Notes: a model not told the origin generated them from the letters alone. Positions 8,515 to 19,733 are shown, counted from the first letter of the stretch. The stretch: DNA of 64,000 nucleotides from Saccharopolyspora shandongensis (GCF_900106995.1 NZ_FNOK01000017.1:52889-116888), one strand, 5' to 3'. Translations and numbers: made by a program.

Positions 8515-9513
8515 ATGGCACTGCTGGAAGTCCGCGACCTCTCGGTGGTGTTCGCCCGCAAGGGCGAGCCGCCGATGACCGCCGTGGACGGCATCTCCTT
8601 CGACGTCGAGCCGGGTCGCACGATCGGCCTGGTCGGCGAGTCCGGTTGCGGCAAGTCGGTCACCTCACTGGCGATCATGGGCCTGCTGCCGACCACCGGT
8701 GCCGAGGTGTCCGGGGCGATCAACTTCGACGGCACCGACCTGCTGCAGCTGTCCCGGCGCGAGCTGGATCAGCGCCGCGGCAGCGACCTGAGCATGGTGT
8801 TCCAGGACCCGCTGACCTCGCTGAACCCGGTGGTGCCGATCGGCCTGCAGGTGTCCGAGGTCATCGAGCGGCACCGCGGGCTGCCCCGCAAGGAGGCGAT
8901 GCCGGAGGCCGAGGACCTGCTCCGGCGGGTGGGCATCCCGGACCCGCGGCGGCGGCTCAAGGAGTACCCGCACCAGCTCTCCGGCGGCATGCGGCAGCGC
9001 GCGCTGATCGCGATGGCGCTGGCCTGCAAGCCGCGGCTGCTCATCGCCGACGAGCCGACCACCGCGCTGGACGTGACGATCCAGGCGCAGATCCTGAGCC
9101 TGCTGGCGGAGCTGGTCGCCGAGACCGACACCGCGCTGATCATGATCACGCACGACCTCGGCGTGGTGGCGGGGCTCTGCGACGAGGTGAACGTGCTCTA
9201 CGCGGGCCGGGTGGTGGAGCGGGCCGCGCGGCACGAGCTGTTCGCCCGGCCGCGGCACCCGTACACGGCGGGCCTGCTGGCGTCGATCCCGCGGCTGGAT
9301 TCGCCGCGCGGCCAGCGTTTGTCGCCGATCAAGGGCTCGATCAGCGACAACATCCCGTGGGACGCGGGGTGCGCGTTCTGCCCGCGCTGCCCGAACGCGC
9401 AGGACGTGTGCGAGCAGCAGACGCCGGACGTGAGCATCGACGTCGGGGCGCGGCTGCTGCGCTGCCACAACCCGGTCCGCGAGGCGACGTCGAGCCCGGT
9501 GGAGGCGTCATGA
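8515..9513 (+). CDS. Peptide ABC transporter ATP-binding protein, DppD/OppD type
   Basis: A 332-residue ATPase. Walker A is GESGCGKS, the signature [12 protein letters not shown], and Walker B LLIADEPT, followed by the H-loop THDLGVV. The C-terminal oligopeptide-transporter extension ([10 protein letters not shown] with clustered Cys) is typical of the OppD/DppD group. ATG 8515 is chosen because an AGGAGG site lies 13 bp upstream and the domain starts at once ([13 protein letters not shown]). An upstream in-frame ATG at 8482 lies in the repeat element and lacks an RBS. Confidence 0.94.
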   Translation: MALLEVRDLSVVFARKGEPPMTAVDGISFDVEPGRTIGLVGESGCGKSVTSLAIMGLLPTTGAEVSGAINFDGTDLLQLSRRELDQRRGSDLSMVFQDPLTSLNPVVPIGLQVSEVIERHRGLPRKEAMPEAEDLLRRVGIPDPRRRLKEYPHQLSGGMRQRALIAMALACKPRLLIADEPTTALDVTIQAQILSLLAELVAETDTALIMITHDLGVVAGLCDEVNVLYAGRVVERAARHELFARPRHPYTAGLLASIPRLDSPRGQRLSPIKGSISDNIPWDAGCAFCPRCPNAQDVCEQQTPDVSIDVGARLLRCHNPVREATSSPVEAS

Positions 9514-9571
9514 GCGGGAGTTCTTTCGCAGGGCGCCGCGCAAGCCGATCGCACGAAATCGTGGAGTTGTC

Positions 9572-10687
9572 ATGACGGAAACGCCGGAGAGCGGGGCGGC
9601 CTCGGCGGCCGGGGACGTGCTGATCGACATCGACCAGGTCAAGGTGCACTTCCCGATCAAGCGCGGCGTGGTGCTGGACCGCACGGTCGGCTACGTGTAC
9701 GCCGTGGACGGCGTGTCGCTGACCATCCGGCGCGGCGAAACCTACGGCCTGGTCGGGGAATCCGGCTGCGGCAAGTCGACGCTGGGGCGCGCGGTGCTGC
9801 GGCTGGAGAAGCCCACCGGCGGCAAGGTGGTGTTCGACGGCGTCGACCTGTCCGGCATGAAGGGCGAGCCGCTGCGCCGGATGCGCCGCCGGATGCAGAT
9901 GGTCTTCCAGGACCCGCTGTCCTCCCTGGACCCGCGGCAGTCGGTGCAGTCGCTGCTGGTCGAGGGCATGCGGGCGCACGGGATGGACAGCGGCCGGGAG
10001 GGCACGGACAAGCGGCTGCGCGAGCTGCTGTCGGCCGTGGGCCTGCCGTCGACGTCGCTGCGCAAGTACCCGCACGAGTTCTCCGGCGGCCAGCGGCAGC
10101 GCATCGGCATCGCCCGGGCGCTGTCGGTGGGGCCCGACCTGGTGGTTGCCGACGAGCCGGTGTCCGCGCTGGACGTCTCGGTGCAGGCGCAGGTGCTGAA
10201 CCTGCTGGAGGACCTGCAGACCGAGTTCGGGCTGACGTACCTGGTGATCGCGCACGACCTGGCGGTGGTGCGGCACATCGCCGACCGGGTCGGGGTGATG
10301 TACCTGGGCGGCATCGTGGAGGAGTCCACATCGGACGATCTCTACGAGGAGCCGCTGCACCCGTACTCGAAGGCGCTGCTCTCGGCGGTGCCGGTGCCGG
10401 ACCCGACGGTGGAGGACGAGCGGGAGCAGATCCTGCTCTCCGGCGACCTGCCCTCGCCGGCCGCGCCGCCGACCGGCTGCCGGTTCCACACCCGGTGTCC
10501 GTGGCGGCAGGCGACCCGGTGCGACACGGAGCGGCCGGAACTGCGCGAGCTCAAGCCGGGTCACCGGGTGGCGTGCCACTACGCGGAGGAGATCCGCGAC
10601 GGCAGGCTGAAGCCACACGAGGTCGAGGCGGAGGCGGTGAACCCGGCGGACTTCGGCGACCTGGACATCACCTCGACCCCGGCCTGA
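9572..10687 (+). CDS. Peptide ABC transporter ATP-binding protein, DppF/OppF type
   Basis: A 371-residue partner ATPase with Walker A GESGCGKS, the Q-loop region [11 protein letters not shown], signature [15 protein letters not shown], Walker [15 protein letters not shown] and the C-terminal [11 protein letters not shown]ys motif. The two different ATPases form the heterodimeric motor of the importer. It starts 58 bp after the previous gene and is the last gene of the operon, ended by the hairpin at 10698. Confidence 0.94.
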   Translation: MTETPESGAASAAGDVLIDIDQVKVHFPIKRGVVLDRTVGYVYAVDGVSLTIRRGETYGLVGESGCGKSTLGRAVLRLEKPTGGKVVFDGVDLSGMKGEPLRRMRRRMQMVFQDPLSSLDPRQSVQSLLVEGMRAHGMDSGREGTDKRLRELLSAVGLPSTSLRKYPHEFSGGQRQRIGIARALSVGPDLVVADEPVSALDVSVQAQVLNLLEDLQTEFGLTYLVIAHDLAVVRHIADRVGVMYLGGIVEESTSDDLYEEPLHPYSKALLSAVPVPDPTVEDEREQILLSGDLPSPAAPPTGCRFHTRCPWRQATRCDTERPELRELKPGHRVACHYAEEIRDGRLKPHEVEAEAVNPADFGDLDITSTPA

Positions 10688-10697
10688 CCGCGGTCCA

Positions 10698-10743
10698 GTC
10701 GTGAGTGGCAATGACTGCTGGAGCTGCTGGAGCCACTCACGAC
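10698..10743 (+). terminator. Terminator of the peptide transporter operon
   Basis: Arms GTCGTGAGTGGC (10698-10709) and GCCACTCACGAC (10732-10743) pair perfectly over 12 bp, with a short T run (GTTT) after. The arm resembles the recR terminator stem. Confidence 0.75.
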
Positions 10744-10845
10744 GTTTGAAACCGGCGCGCTGATTTCGCGCGTTGTCCACCGCGCCCGGCGCGCGAGGCT
10801 CTAGGTTCACAAGATCGTCGGCGACCGGTGGAACGGAGGTAGTGG

Positions 10846-11025
10846 GTGAGGTACAGCAGCGCGCCGCGGTGCTCCGCGTGCGAGCACCGGGCGATCCTGG
10901 AGCGGGCGACCGCGGAGCGCCTGGTGGCGGAGTCGGGCGAGATCCTGGTGACCTACGACTGCCCGGAGGGCAACGGGGTACACCTCTGCAACCCGGACTT
11001 CGAAAAGGGCGAAGCCGTCCGCTGA
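10846..11025 (+). CDS. Small Cys-rich protein, possible zinc binder
   Basis: A 59-codon frame from GTG 10846 to TGA 11023-11025, preceded by GGAGGT. The product begins MRYSSAPRCSACEHRAILE and later has YDCPEGNGVHLCNP, giving two Cys pairs (C-x2-C and C-x9-C) suited to binding one metal ion. I do not recognise a named family. Codon third positions are mostly G or C and the RBS spacing is good, supporting real coding. It follows the transporter terminator and looks monocistronic. Confidence 0.6.
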   Translation: MRYSSAPRCSACEHRAILERATAERLVAESGEILVTYDCPEGNGVHLCNPDFEKGEAVR

Positions 11026-11037
11026 CGCCGGAACCCA

Positions 11038-11185
11038 CCCGATTCCAGACGGAATCGGGAGCCACCGTGCCGGACCAGGCTGGGCTGGTGGGTCGCCCAA
11101 TTTTAGGCAAAATTGGGAGCGTCTCTACGTCGGACCTGGCCGGGTGGGCTTGGGGAGGCTCCCAATTTTAGGCAAAATTGGGAGC
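11038..11185. repeat. Three tandem hairpins with varying stems
   Basis: Hairpin 1 pairs CCCGATTCC with GGAATCGGG (11038-11059). Hairpins 2 (11096-11117) and 3 (11161-11182, extended to 11158-11185) both pair CCCAATTTT with AAAATTGGG around AGGC. All three are followed by AGC, and the spacers between them are related (CGGACC-GG-GGG). Centres are 58 and 65 bp apart. The array lies between the convergent small Cys-rich gene and the EamA gene, so it may terminate transcription from both sides. Confidence 0.8.
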
Positions 11186-11192
11186 CCTTGAC

Positions 11193-12128
11193 TTACGGGC
11201 GCTGGACCGCGGACTCGGGCAGGACCAAGGGTGGCGCTTCGGGGGCCGGTGGTTTCCGGCGGGTCAGCTTGATGCTGCCCAGCAGCACTCCGCCCACCAC
11301 CACGGCTCCCGCCGCGAGCTCGATCGGGTGCGGCCGCTCGCCCAGGACCAGCCACGCCGTCGTGAAGCCGACCACCGGCACCAGCAGCGAGAACGGCGCG
11401 ACCATGCTGGCCGGGTAGCGCCCCATCAGCGTCGTCCACAGGCCCGATCCGATGATCGTCGCCAGCAGCGACGTGTACGCCAGCCCGGCGAGGGCGTACC
11501 AGCCGGTCGGCGAGTCGAACGCCGTCGCCAGCGCGTCCCAGCCCGCCGTCGGCCCCTCGACCACCGCCGACAGCGCGAACATCGGCAGCGGCGGCACGAT
11601 GGCGATCCACAGCGTCAGGTGCAGCGGGTTCGGCGCGTTCGCCTTCCGGCCGCACAGGTTGCCCAGCGCCCACGAGAACGCGCCGCAGAGCGTGATCAGC
11701 AGCGGCAGCAGGGTGGCGCTCTGGGCGCGGTGCCAGCCGATCGCCACCATGCCGAGCACCGCGATGAGGATGCCGACGATCTGCACCGGCGTGATCCGCT
11801 CCCGCAGCAGCAGCGCGCCGAGCACCACGGTGAACGGCGCGGACGCCTGCTGCACCAGCGAGGCCAGCCCGGTCGGCATCCCGATGTTCATCGCCGTGAA
11901 CAGGAACGCGAACTGCAGGGCGCCGAAGAACAGCCCGTACCCGATCAGCCATCGCCACGGCACTCGCGGGCGCGGCACGAACAGCAGCACCGGCAGCAGC
12001 ACGGCGAAGCGGAGTCCGGCGAAGAAGAACGGTGGGAACTGGCCGAGCCCGTAGTCGAGTGCGATGAAGTTGACGCCCCAGAATACGACGACCACCACGG
12101 CCAGCAAGCGGTCTCGCGAGTTCACCAT
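11193..12128 (-). CDS. EamA/DMT-family transporter
   Basis: A 311-residue membrane protein with about ten hydrophobic helices in two related halves (WGVNFIALDYGLGQFPPFFFAGLRF in the first; GLAYTSLLATIIGSGLW and PVVGFTTAWLVLGERPHPIELAAGA in the second), the drug/metabolite transporter pattern. Members export amino acids or small metabolites. ATG 12128 is preferred to an upstream TTG at 12164, which would add an unusual leader. The gene is divergent from a LysR regulator across 68 bp, which probably controls it. Confidence 0.88.
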   Translation of the reverse strand: MVNSRDRLLAVVVVVFWGVNFIALDYGLGQFPPFFFAGLRFAVLLPVLLFVPRPRVPWRWLIGYGLFFGALQFAFLFTAMNIGMPTGLASLVQQASAPFTVVLGALLLRERITPVQIVGILIAVLGMVAIGWHRAQSATLLPLLITLCGAFSWALGNLCGRKANAPNPLHLTLWIAIVPPLPMFALSAVVEGPTAGWDALATAFDSPTGWYALAGLAYTSLLATIIGSGLWTTLMGRYPASMVAPFSLLVPVVGFTTAWLVLGERPHPIELAAGAVVVGGVLLGSIKLTRRKPPAPEAPPLVLPESAVQRP

Positions 12129-12196
12129 GCCAGCCTGCGGCCAGGCTCTGTGAAGAACAAGCAATACTATTTACAGCTAATGTGTACCATTCCTTC

Positions 12197-13096
12197 ATGG
12201 ATGTCCGCAGGCTGAGACTCCTGCGCGAACTCGCTGATCGCGGGACGGTCACCGCCGTCGCGAAGGCCCTGTCCTACACCCCGTCGGCGGTGTCGCAGCA
12301 GATCCGGGCGTTGCAGGCGCAGGTCGGCGTGCCGCTGACGGAACCGGCCGGTCGCGGGCTGCGCCTCACCGACGCCGGGCGGGCGCTGGCGGCTCGCGCC
12401 GACGAGGTGCTGGCCGCGCTGGACCGCGCCGAGGCCGAGCTGGACAGCTACCGGTCGACGCCGCGCGGCGTGGTGCGGCTCGCGATCTTCCCGTCCGGCG
12501 CGTTGCTGCTGCTGCCGGGCCTGCTCCGGCGGATGGCGGCGCATCCCAAGGTGCGGTTGGAGTGCCGCGACGTCGACATGACGCCGCCGGAGGTGCCGGC
12601 CCTGACCGCCGACTTCGACCTGGTGGTGGCGCACCGGGACGACCAGGCGCCGCCGTTCGAGGGCGCGCGCGTGGAGATCACCCCGCTGCTGCGGGAGCCC
12701 CTGGACGTCGCGCTGCCGCTGGGCCACGCGCTCGCGGACCGGGCGCGCATCGAGCCGGCGGAGCTGGTCGGCGAGCCGTGGCTGAGCGTGGACGTCGGCT
12801 TCCCGGTCGACGACGTGCTGCGCTCGCTGGCGGTCCGCACGGGCGTCCGGCCGGTGGTGGTGCAGAGGATCAACGACTTCCAGGTCACCAAGGCCCTGGT
12901 CGCCGACGGCCACGGCGTCGCGCTGCTGCCGAGGTACACAGTGGACTCTCCCCGGCTGGTCATGCGCCCGCTGGCCGGGGTCCGCGCGGGCCGGAACATC
13001 GAGGTGGTGTCCCGGAAGGGGGCGACGGAGCGCCCGGCGGTCCGCGTCGTGCTCGACACGCTCCTCGCCGAGGCGGCCACGGTCACCGGCGCCTAG
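12197..13096 (+). CDS. LysR-family transcriptional regulator
   Basis: A 299-residue protein. The N-terminal winged HTH (MDVRRLRLLRELADRGTVTAVAKALSYTPSAVSQQIRALQ) is followed by the effector-binding domain. The ATG at 12197 is chosen over GTG 12182 because it fits the family N-terminus. The shared intergenic region with the EamA gene (12129-12196) is AT-rich for this genome and should hold the operator. The inducer cannot be read from sequence. Confidence 0.9.
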   Translation: MDVRRLRLLRELADRGTVTAVAKALSYTPSAVSQQIRALQAQVGVPLTEPAGRGLRLTDAGRALAARADEVLAALDRAEAELDSYRSTPRGVVRLAIFPSGALLLLPGLLRRMAAHPKVRLECRDVDMTPPEVPALTADFDLVVAHRDDQAPPFEGARVEITPLLREPLDVALPLGHALADRARIEPAELVGEPWLSVDVGFPVDDVLRSLAVRTGVRPVVVQRINDFQVTKALVADGHGVALLPRYTVDSPRLVMRPLAGVRAGRNIEVVSRKGATERPAVRVVLDTLLAEAATVTGA

Positions 13097-13112
13097 CGCC
13101 CGGCAGCGCTGT

Positions 13113-13167
13113 TTTCGCGCGAAAGCGGCGTCTGGCAGGCGTGGCGAGGCGACGTTTTCGCGCGAAA
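13113..13167. repeat. Phased TTTCGCGCGAAA palindrome array, 2 units
   Basis: Centres 13118.5 and 13161.5, 43 bp apart, filling the short gap between the convergent LysR and glycosidase-like genes. Confidence 0.9.
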
Positions 13168-13186
13168 ACGGCGCGTCGAAGCCCGG

Positions 13187-14827
13187 CTACTCCGGGGCGT
13201 GTTCCCGGGCCCAGCGGCAGATCGCCGCGACCTCCTCGGCGTGGGCCGGGAGCGTGTCGTCGGCGATGCCGACGACCGGGATGTGGGCCTCGCGCGCCAC
13301 GTCCGGCGGGCGGCGCAGGAAGCCCCTCTCGTGCACACCCGTGCTGCCCGGCCCCGGCGTTCCTTCGGCGAGGTGGCCGGTGGTGCGGCCGTACCGGGTG
13401 AGCACGCGGGGTTTGCGCAGGTCCCGGTCCGCACCGAACCACTGCTGGCTCAGCGGGAAGATCGCCGTCAGCGCGTCCCACCAGCCCTCGGTGGCGAGCA
13501 CCAGCCCGGGGTGGCGGTGGTGCAGCTCGTCGGCGAGCCGGCGGTAGCCGTCGATCACCTCGTAGCGCGGGTCGTTGAACCAGTAGCCCAGGGTGTCCAG
13601 GAACGCCGCGTCGACGCCGAAGTCCCGCACCATCGCCGAGATCGACTCCACCAGGTGGGCGCGGAAATCCGGTTCGCCGGGGTTGAGGAAGACCTGATCG
13701 CCCTCGCCGACCCGGTCGCTGTCCCAGTCCGGCCGGTTCAGCAGTTCCACGTAGCGGTTGGTGTCGTTGCGCAGCGCCGCCCGCTCCCACGCCGGGTACT
13801 CGATCACGTTCGCGCCGTGCCCGCCGTACATCGGCATCAGCCGCACGCCGAGCTGCCGCGCGGTCTGCGCGAGCGCGGCGAAACCCGCTGCGCCGCCCAG
13901 GTCTTCGCCGGGCCGGTATCGCGGGTAGGCGTAGTAGTAGCGGCCTTCCCAGCCGGGCAGGTAGGCCAGCACGCGGCTCGGATCGATGTGCCGCGCGACG
14001 AATCGCAGCGCCTCGGCCATCTGTGCGAACGTGTTGAACACGTAGCCCGTCCAGTGCTGCCCGTGCAGCGTCACCACCAGCGCGGTCCGCCGCAGCCAGT
14101 CCGGCACGTCCGGGCGGGAGGACCACGGCACCAGGTTCTGCGAACCCTCCACAAAGGACATGTGCTCGTCCAGGTCGGCGTCGGCGCTGTGCCCGGTGGT
14201 GCCCAGCCGCAGCCGGATCGACGGCACCCGGCAGGTCGTCGAGCGCGCCGTCGCCGACGGCACGTGCACCAGCTCGGCGATCGGGCCCGGCGCGTACGGG
14301 GGCTGGTGGACGTGCAGGATCTTCCGCCGCACCAGCGGATCGCGGACGCTGAGCACGAGCCCGTTCGGCTCGTCCCCGGCCGCCACCCACGGCGTCGCCC
14401 AGTCCGAGCCCGGGTATTCCAGCTGGAACCGCTGGCCGTTGACGCCGTGCGCCCAGCCGCGCCCGGTGTTCGGCGTCCACCAGCCGGCCCGCAGCTGCTC
14501 CGGCGGCAGGCCGCGCAGCAGCAGCTTCACCGCCTTGATCGGCTCGTCGTGGCGGACGGTGATGGACCACTCCAGCACGCCGGCCGCGCGGGTCACCTCG
14601 ACGTCGGCCTCGCCGGCCTCCACCTGGACTTGCTGGCCGAGCCGCGCGTACCGGTCGGCGTGCACGTGGACGCGGTCGCCTTCCCGGACGTGCGCCCGCT
14701 CGGCGTCGATGCCGTAGCCGTTGGTCGTGGTGAACACCTGCAGCGCCCACTCCACGCCGGCGGCGCCGGGCACGGGGAAGTAGGGGTCTCGGGGGTCGAA
14801 GCTCAGGTCGGTGTCGATGAGGGCCAC
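13187..14827 (-). CDS. Glycoside hydrolase-like (beta/alpha)8 protein
   Basis: A 546-residue protein without a signal peptide. The N-terminal third is beta-rich (about 1-220). The rest reads like a glycosidase barrel, with strands GVRLMPMYGGHGAN, DAAFLDTLGYWFND and LVLATEGWWDALT. The FLDT acid and TEGWW acid are at places where barrel glycosidases carry catalytic carboxylates. It resembles DUF6259-type proteins, but no substrate can be assigned. The upstream small gene overlaps its start by 25 bp, so both are probably co-transcribed. Confidence 0.6.
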   Translation of the reverse strand: MALIDTDLSFDPRDPYFPVPGAAGVEWALQVFTTTNGYGIDAERAHVREGDRVHVHADRYARLGQQVQVEAGEADVEVTRAAGVLEWSITVRHDEPIKAVKLLLRGLPPEQLRAGWWTPNTGRGWAHGVNGQRFQLEYPGSDWATPWVAAGDEPNGLVLSVRDPLVRRKILHVHQPPYAPGPIAELVHVPSATARSTTCRVPSIRLRLGTTGHSADADLDEHMSFVEGSQNLVPWSSRPDVPDWLRRTALVVTLHGQHWTGYVFNTFAQMAEALRFVARHIDPSRVLAYLPGWEGRYYYAYPRYRPGEDLGGAAGFAALAQTARQLGVRLMPMYGGHGANVIEYPAWERAALRNDTNRYVELLNRPDWDSDRVGEGDQVFLNPGEPDFRAHLVESISAMVRDFGVDAAFLDTLGYWFNDPRYEVIDGYRRLADELHHRHPGLVLATEGWWDALTAIFPLSQQWFGADRDLRKPRVLTRYGRTTGHLAEGTPGPGSTGVHERGFLRRPPDVAREAHIPVVGIADDTLPAHAEEVAAICRWAREHAPE

Positions 14828-15057
14828 GCCGGTGCCTCCGATCCCTCGGAGCCGCGCGACAGGTAGCCGGCGGCCTCGTCCAGCAGCGCTGCGAGGTCAT
14901 CGGTTTCATCGGCAGTGAAGACGAGCGTCTCGCCCGGCGGCAGCACCACGGCGACCCGATCTCCGACGACCAGCACTGTCATGTTGCCCGAATCGACCGG
15001 TGTGGTGCACGGGATTCGCCAGCGGAGCTGTTCGGTCGGGTCCTCGGTCGGCCACAT
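14803..15057 (-). CDS. Small hypothetical protein
   Basis: An 84-residue acidic protein (MWPTEDPTEQLRWRIPC..., then VLVVGDRVAVVLPPGETLVF). I recognise no family. ATG 15057 is chosen because GAGG lies five bases upstream. A GTG at 15063 is the alternative. It overlaps the glycosidase-like gene by 25 bp, suggesting translational coupling. Confidence 0.55.
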   Translation of the reverse strand: MWPTEDPTEQLRWRIPCTTPVDSGNMTVLVVGDRVAVVLPPGETLVFTADETDDLAALLDEAAGYLSRGSEGSEAPAWPSSTPT

Positions 15058-15274
15058 GTCCACCTCAACACTGCTGCACTTCGGTGCCTGACTGAACCTC
15101 GACGGCAGCCCGACATCAAGTCCGGTAGACCGATCGAGTGATGGAGGCGCGCAACGTCCGCGACGGCGCCGTTGGAAAAGACGATTTGTCTGAAATGGCG
15201 CAGCTGTTCGTGTCGGCCTCGAAGTTCACCGCGGGTTCTCGGGCGCAGAGCGGGTCTGGAAACAAAAAGGGAAT

Positions 15275-15343
15275 GAACAGGGGGAGGGGCCGGCGTCCCC
15301 GACGTTTCCCCCGTCTCCGGCCCGTCTCCCCCTGCCCCTGTTC
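15275..15343 (-). terminator. Long imperfect hairpin, terminator for the enolase-superfamily gene
   Basis: GAACAG...(15275-15280) pairs with CTGTTC (15338-15343), continued inward by G-rich and C-rich arms. On the minus strand the hairpin is followed by a T-rich run (CCCTTTTTGTTT), so it should end transcription from the gene at 15482-16645. I see no gene in 15064-15481. Confidence 0.65.
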
Positions 15344-15481
15344 CCCAGGGGCGTCGCCTGGCATCTCGCGACGTCATCAATGGTGCCGACTCGGAGGAAT
15401 GCGCAATACCATCTTTGGTCGAGTGTGTTCACCGGCTCGGACGCCGATTCTCGGCGTAGCGAAATACGACTTCCGGTGTAT

Positions 15482-16645
15482 TCAGGGCGGCGGTTCGGCC
15501 CCGCCCGGCGGTTCGGCGAAGCCGTACTCGTGCCCCGCGACCTGGTACAACTCCGCGTACCGGGCCAGCCGGTCGCGATCCAGCCGGACCCCGATGCCCG
15601 GTCGGTCCGGCAGGCGCAGCCGACCACCCGGATAGCGCAGCGGTCCGTCCTCCACCACGTCGTCCGCGAGCAACCGGCCGTAGGACTGGTTGGCGCAGTG
15701 GAATCCCGGCGTGGCGGCGATCAGGTGGGCCGCGGCGCACGTCGCGATGCCCAGTTCGCCGAGGCTCTGCTTGACGACCGGGATGCCCGCCGCCTCGCCG
15801 ATCCCGGCCGAGCGCTTCAGGTTCAGCAGGCCGCCGTCCAGCACGTTGTCCGCCGAGATCGCGTCCGCCGCGCCCTGCCTGATCACGTCCAGCTGGTCGT
15901 GCCGGGTGCGCGACGCCGCGTCGGCGAGCAGCGGCACGCCCGCGCGGGCGCGCAACCGGGCCATCTCCGGCAGGTTCCGGTCGGAGACCGGTTGCTCGGC
16001 GAACTCGATGTCGTAGGGCTCCAGCGCGCGCAGGGCGCGGAGCGCCGCGGCGGGCGACCACGCCCCGTCGGCGTCGATCCGCAGCGCGGCCCGGGCGCCG
16101 ATGCCGTCGCGGACCGCGGCCACCCGTGCGACGTCGGTGGCCTGCTCGGCGGCGCCGACCTTGACGTAGAAGCTCTCGAAGCCCGCCGCGGCGCCCCGCA
16201 CGGCCTGCTCCCGCATCCACTCCGGCGGGCCCGCCGGGACGTAGTGCAGGTATTCGACCTCCTCGCGCAGCGGGCCGCCGAAGAGGTTGACCAGCGGTTG
16301 GTCGCATGCCTTGCCGACGATGTCCCAGCAGGCCATGTCGATGGCGGCCGTCGCGGGGCCAGTGGTGCCCGCGTGGTGCGAGGTGCCGGTGACGTCGATC
16401 AGCTTCGCGATGCGCTCGATGCGGAACGGGTCCTCGCCGATGGCGAACCGCTCGACCCAGCGCAGCGCGGCGAGCACGACGTCGGCCGACGGGTACGCCG
16501 GGGCCTCGCCGAGGCCGGTGATGCCTTCGTCGGTGTCGATCTCGATCAGCACGCTGACCAGGCCGCGGCGGCTGCCGGAGGCCCATCTCTCGGTGGTGTC
16601 GAACGGCACGGCGACCGGGATGCTGCGGATGCCGATTATGCGCAA
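15482..16645 (-). CDS. Mandelate racemase/muconate lactonizing enzyme family protein
   Basis: A 387-residue enolase-superfamily enzyme. An N-terminal capping domain (RIIGIRSIPVAVPF) is followed by a barrel with VKVGA, a metal-ligand strand LRIDADGAW, the second ligand in IEFAEQPV, and LADAAS plus LDGGLLN. These match the muconate-cycloisomerase-like branch, which forms or opens an enolate on carboxylate substrates. The TTG at 16645 is chosen for its GGGGAGG site. An ATG at 16666 is possible but would add seven residues. The substrate is unknown. Confidence 0.85.
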   Translation of the reverse strand: MRIIGIRSIPVAVPFDTTERWASGSRRGLVSVLIEIDTDEGITGLGEAPAYPSADVVLAALRWVERFAIGEDPFRIERIAKLIDVTGTSHHAGTTGPATAAIDMACWDIVGKACDQPLVNLFGGPLREEVEYLHYVPAGPPEWMREQAVRGAAAGFESFYVKVGAAEQATDVARVAAVRDGIGARAALRIDADGAWSPAAALRALRALEPYDIEFAEQPVSDRNLPEMARLRARAGVPLLADAASRTRHDQLDVIRQGAADAISADNVLDGGLLNLKRSAGIGEAAGIPVVKQSLGELGIATCAAAHLIAATPGFHCANQSYGRLLADDVVEDGPLRYPGGRLRLPDRPGIGVRLDRDRLARYAELYQVAGHEYGFAEPPGGAEPPP

Positions 16646-16859
16646 AACGCCCTCCCCCCAGGGCATCGCGGGCGGCGCCTCCCCCAGTCGCCCGCGATTG
16701 CTGTGTGGCTACCGTCACACCAACCGCTGCACTCCGCCAAAGATGCGCACGCCTTCTGCGTCGTCGATGACACCAATCCGGCCCGTGTACGTACCCTGGC
16801 CGATGGCGCCGGTCGTTTCGGCGACCGCGCGACGCGTTCTCGGACCGGAATGGACGTTC

Positions 16860-17567
16860 ATGATCGAGTGGCTGGACACGATCCCCCCAGGGGTGATCTA
16901 CCTGGTGGTCGGGCTGATCATCGGGCTGGAAAGCGTGGGGATTCCGCTGCCCGGCGAGATCATGCTCGTCAGCGCCGGGGTCGCGGCGTCGCAGGGCGTG
17001 GCCAATCCGGTGGTGCTCGGCATCGTCGCCGCGAGCGGCGCGATCATCGGCGACTCGGTCGGCTACGCGGTCGGGAAGCGCTACGGCCGCACGCTGCTGG
17101 GCTGGCTCGGTCGCAAGCTGCCGAAGCACTTCGGGCCGAAACCGGTGCGCCAGGCGGAACGCGCGTTCGACCGCTACGGCGCGTGGGCGGTGTTCGGCGG
17201 CCGGTTCGTGGCGCTGCTGCGCATCCTCGCCGGCCCGCTGGCCGGGATCCTGGGCATGCCGTACCGCAAGTTCCTGATCGCGAACGCCACGGGCGGCATC
17301 GCGTGGGCGGGCACGGTGACGACGCTGGCCTACATCTTCGGCGTGGTCGCCGGGCAGTGGTTCCACCGCTTCTCGTGGGTGGCGCTGCTGGTCACGGTGG
17401 TCTTGGGCTGGCTGATCGTGCGCTTCGTCCGCCGCCGCGCGGAGCGAGAAGACGAGGCGGAGCTGGAAGCAGCCGAGATCTCGGACGAAACCGAGGGCCC
17501 GGACGAAACCGGCGAATCGGCGAAGGCCGAAGGCTCGGAGCCCGAGACCGACGCCCCGGTGCGCTGA
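16860..17567 (+). CDS. DedA-family membrane protein
   Basis: A 235-residue inner-membrane protein. It carries the DedA motif ESVGIPLPGE near residues 24-33, the GRFVALLRILAGPLAG segment, four or five helices, and a highly acidic Glu/Asp tail. DedA/VTT proteins act as lipid-carrier scramblases or support membrane energetics. ATG 16860 directly precedes the family start MIEWLDTIPPG. The acidic 45-residue tail is longer than in many family members. Confidence 0.9.
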   Translation: MIEWLDTIPPGVIYLVVGLIIGLESVGIPLPGEIMLVSAGVAASQGVANPVVLGIVAASGAIIGDSVGYAVGKRYGRTLLGWLGRKLPKHFGPKPVRQAERAFDRYGAWAVFGGRFVALLRILAGPLAGILGMPYRKFLIANATGGIAWAGTVTTLAYIFGVVAGQWFHRFSWVALLVTVVLGWLIVRFVRRRAEREDEAELEAAEISDETEGPDETGESAKAEGSEPETDAPVR

Positions 17568-17585
17568 CGCCGCTGGCCCACAGTT

Positions 17586-17843
17586 TCAATGAGCGTTTTT
17601 CATCCTGGTCGGCCCGCAGTCGCGGGTCGCAAAGGTGCACGTCGATGGGGTGTCGTATGCGCCGCAGGCGCATAGCCCACCTACGACACTTGCACCGCCG
17701 CGGGTTCTCAGAGGTTCCCTCGTCGAGGACGGCCCTGACGCCGTGTATTGGACATACATAAGTCAGGGCACCCACAGACCAGGGAGCCTCTGAGGTTCCG
17801 CCACCCGCACCGCCACGCAAATCGAGGTTGGAAAAACCTCAAT
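17586..17843. repeat. Interspersed hairpin element, copy B (248-bp core)
   Basis: The core 17591-17838 is flanked by direct repeats TCAAT (17586-17590 and 17839-17843). Removing the core and one repeat restores CAGTTTCAATTGAAACTG, a perfect palindrome found intact at 3503-3520. Ends carry a related GTTTTTC motif in inverted orientation. Inside are a nested stem (GGTGCA 17634-17639 with TGCACC 17691-17696, enclosing GTGTCGTA/TACGACAC and TGCGCC/GGCGCA) and a second stem GCCCTGAC/GTCAGGGC (17732-17739, 17762-17769). No protein-coding capacity is seen, so it resembles a non-autonomous transposable element. It lies between convergent dedA and leuA. Confidence 0.82.
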
Positions 17844-17863
17844 TGAAACTGCGATCCGTCAAC

Positions 17864-17906
17864 GAACGGCCCGTTCACCCCGCCAGACGGGGTGAACGGG
17901 CCGTTC
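17864..17906 (-). terminator. Hairpin after leuA
   Basis: A perfect 19-bp stem: arm 17864-17882 pairs with 17888-17906 around CCAGA. It starts 12 bp beyond the leuA stop on the minus strand. There is no long T tail, but the stem is very stable. Confidence 0.75.
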
Positions 17907-17918
17907 GCGTTGCGTCGG

Positions 17919-19733
<1,815 letters not shown>

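Noticed and set aside
15138-15635. Open frames in the gap upstream of the enolase-superfamily gene
   Set aside because: The frames overlap the terminator hairpin and the next gene's 3' end, have no RBS with clear spacing and no recognisable protein features.
17392-17820. A frame through repeat copy B, shared in part with copies A and C, that could suggest a small repeated protein
   Set aside because: Differences among copies break the frame and follow stem pairing rather than codon positions, so the similarity reflects the repeat DNA.
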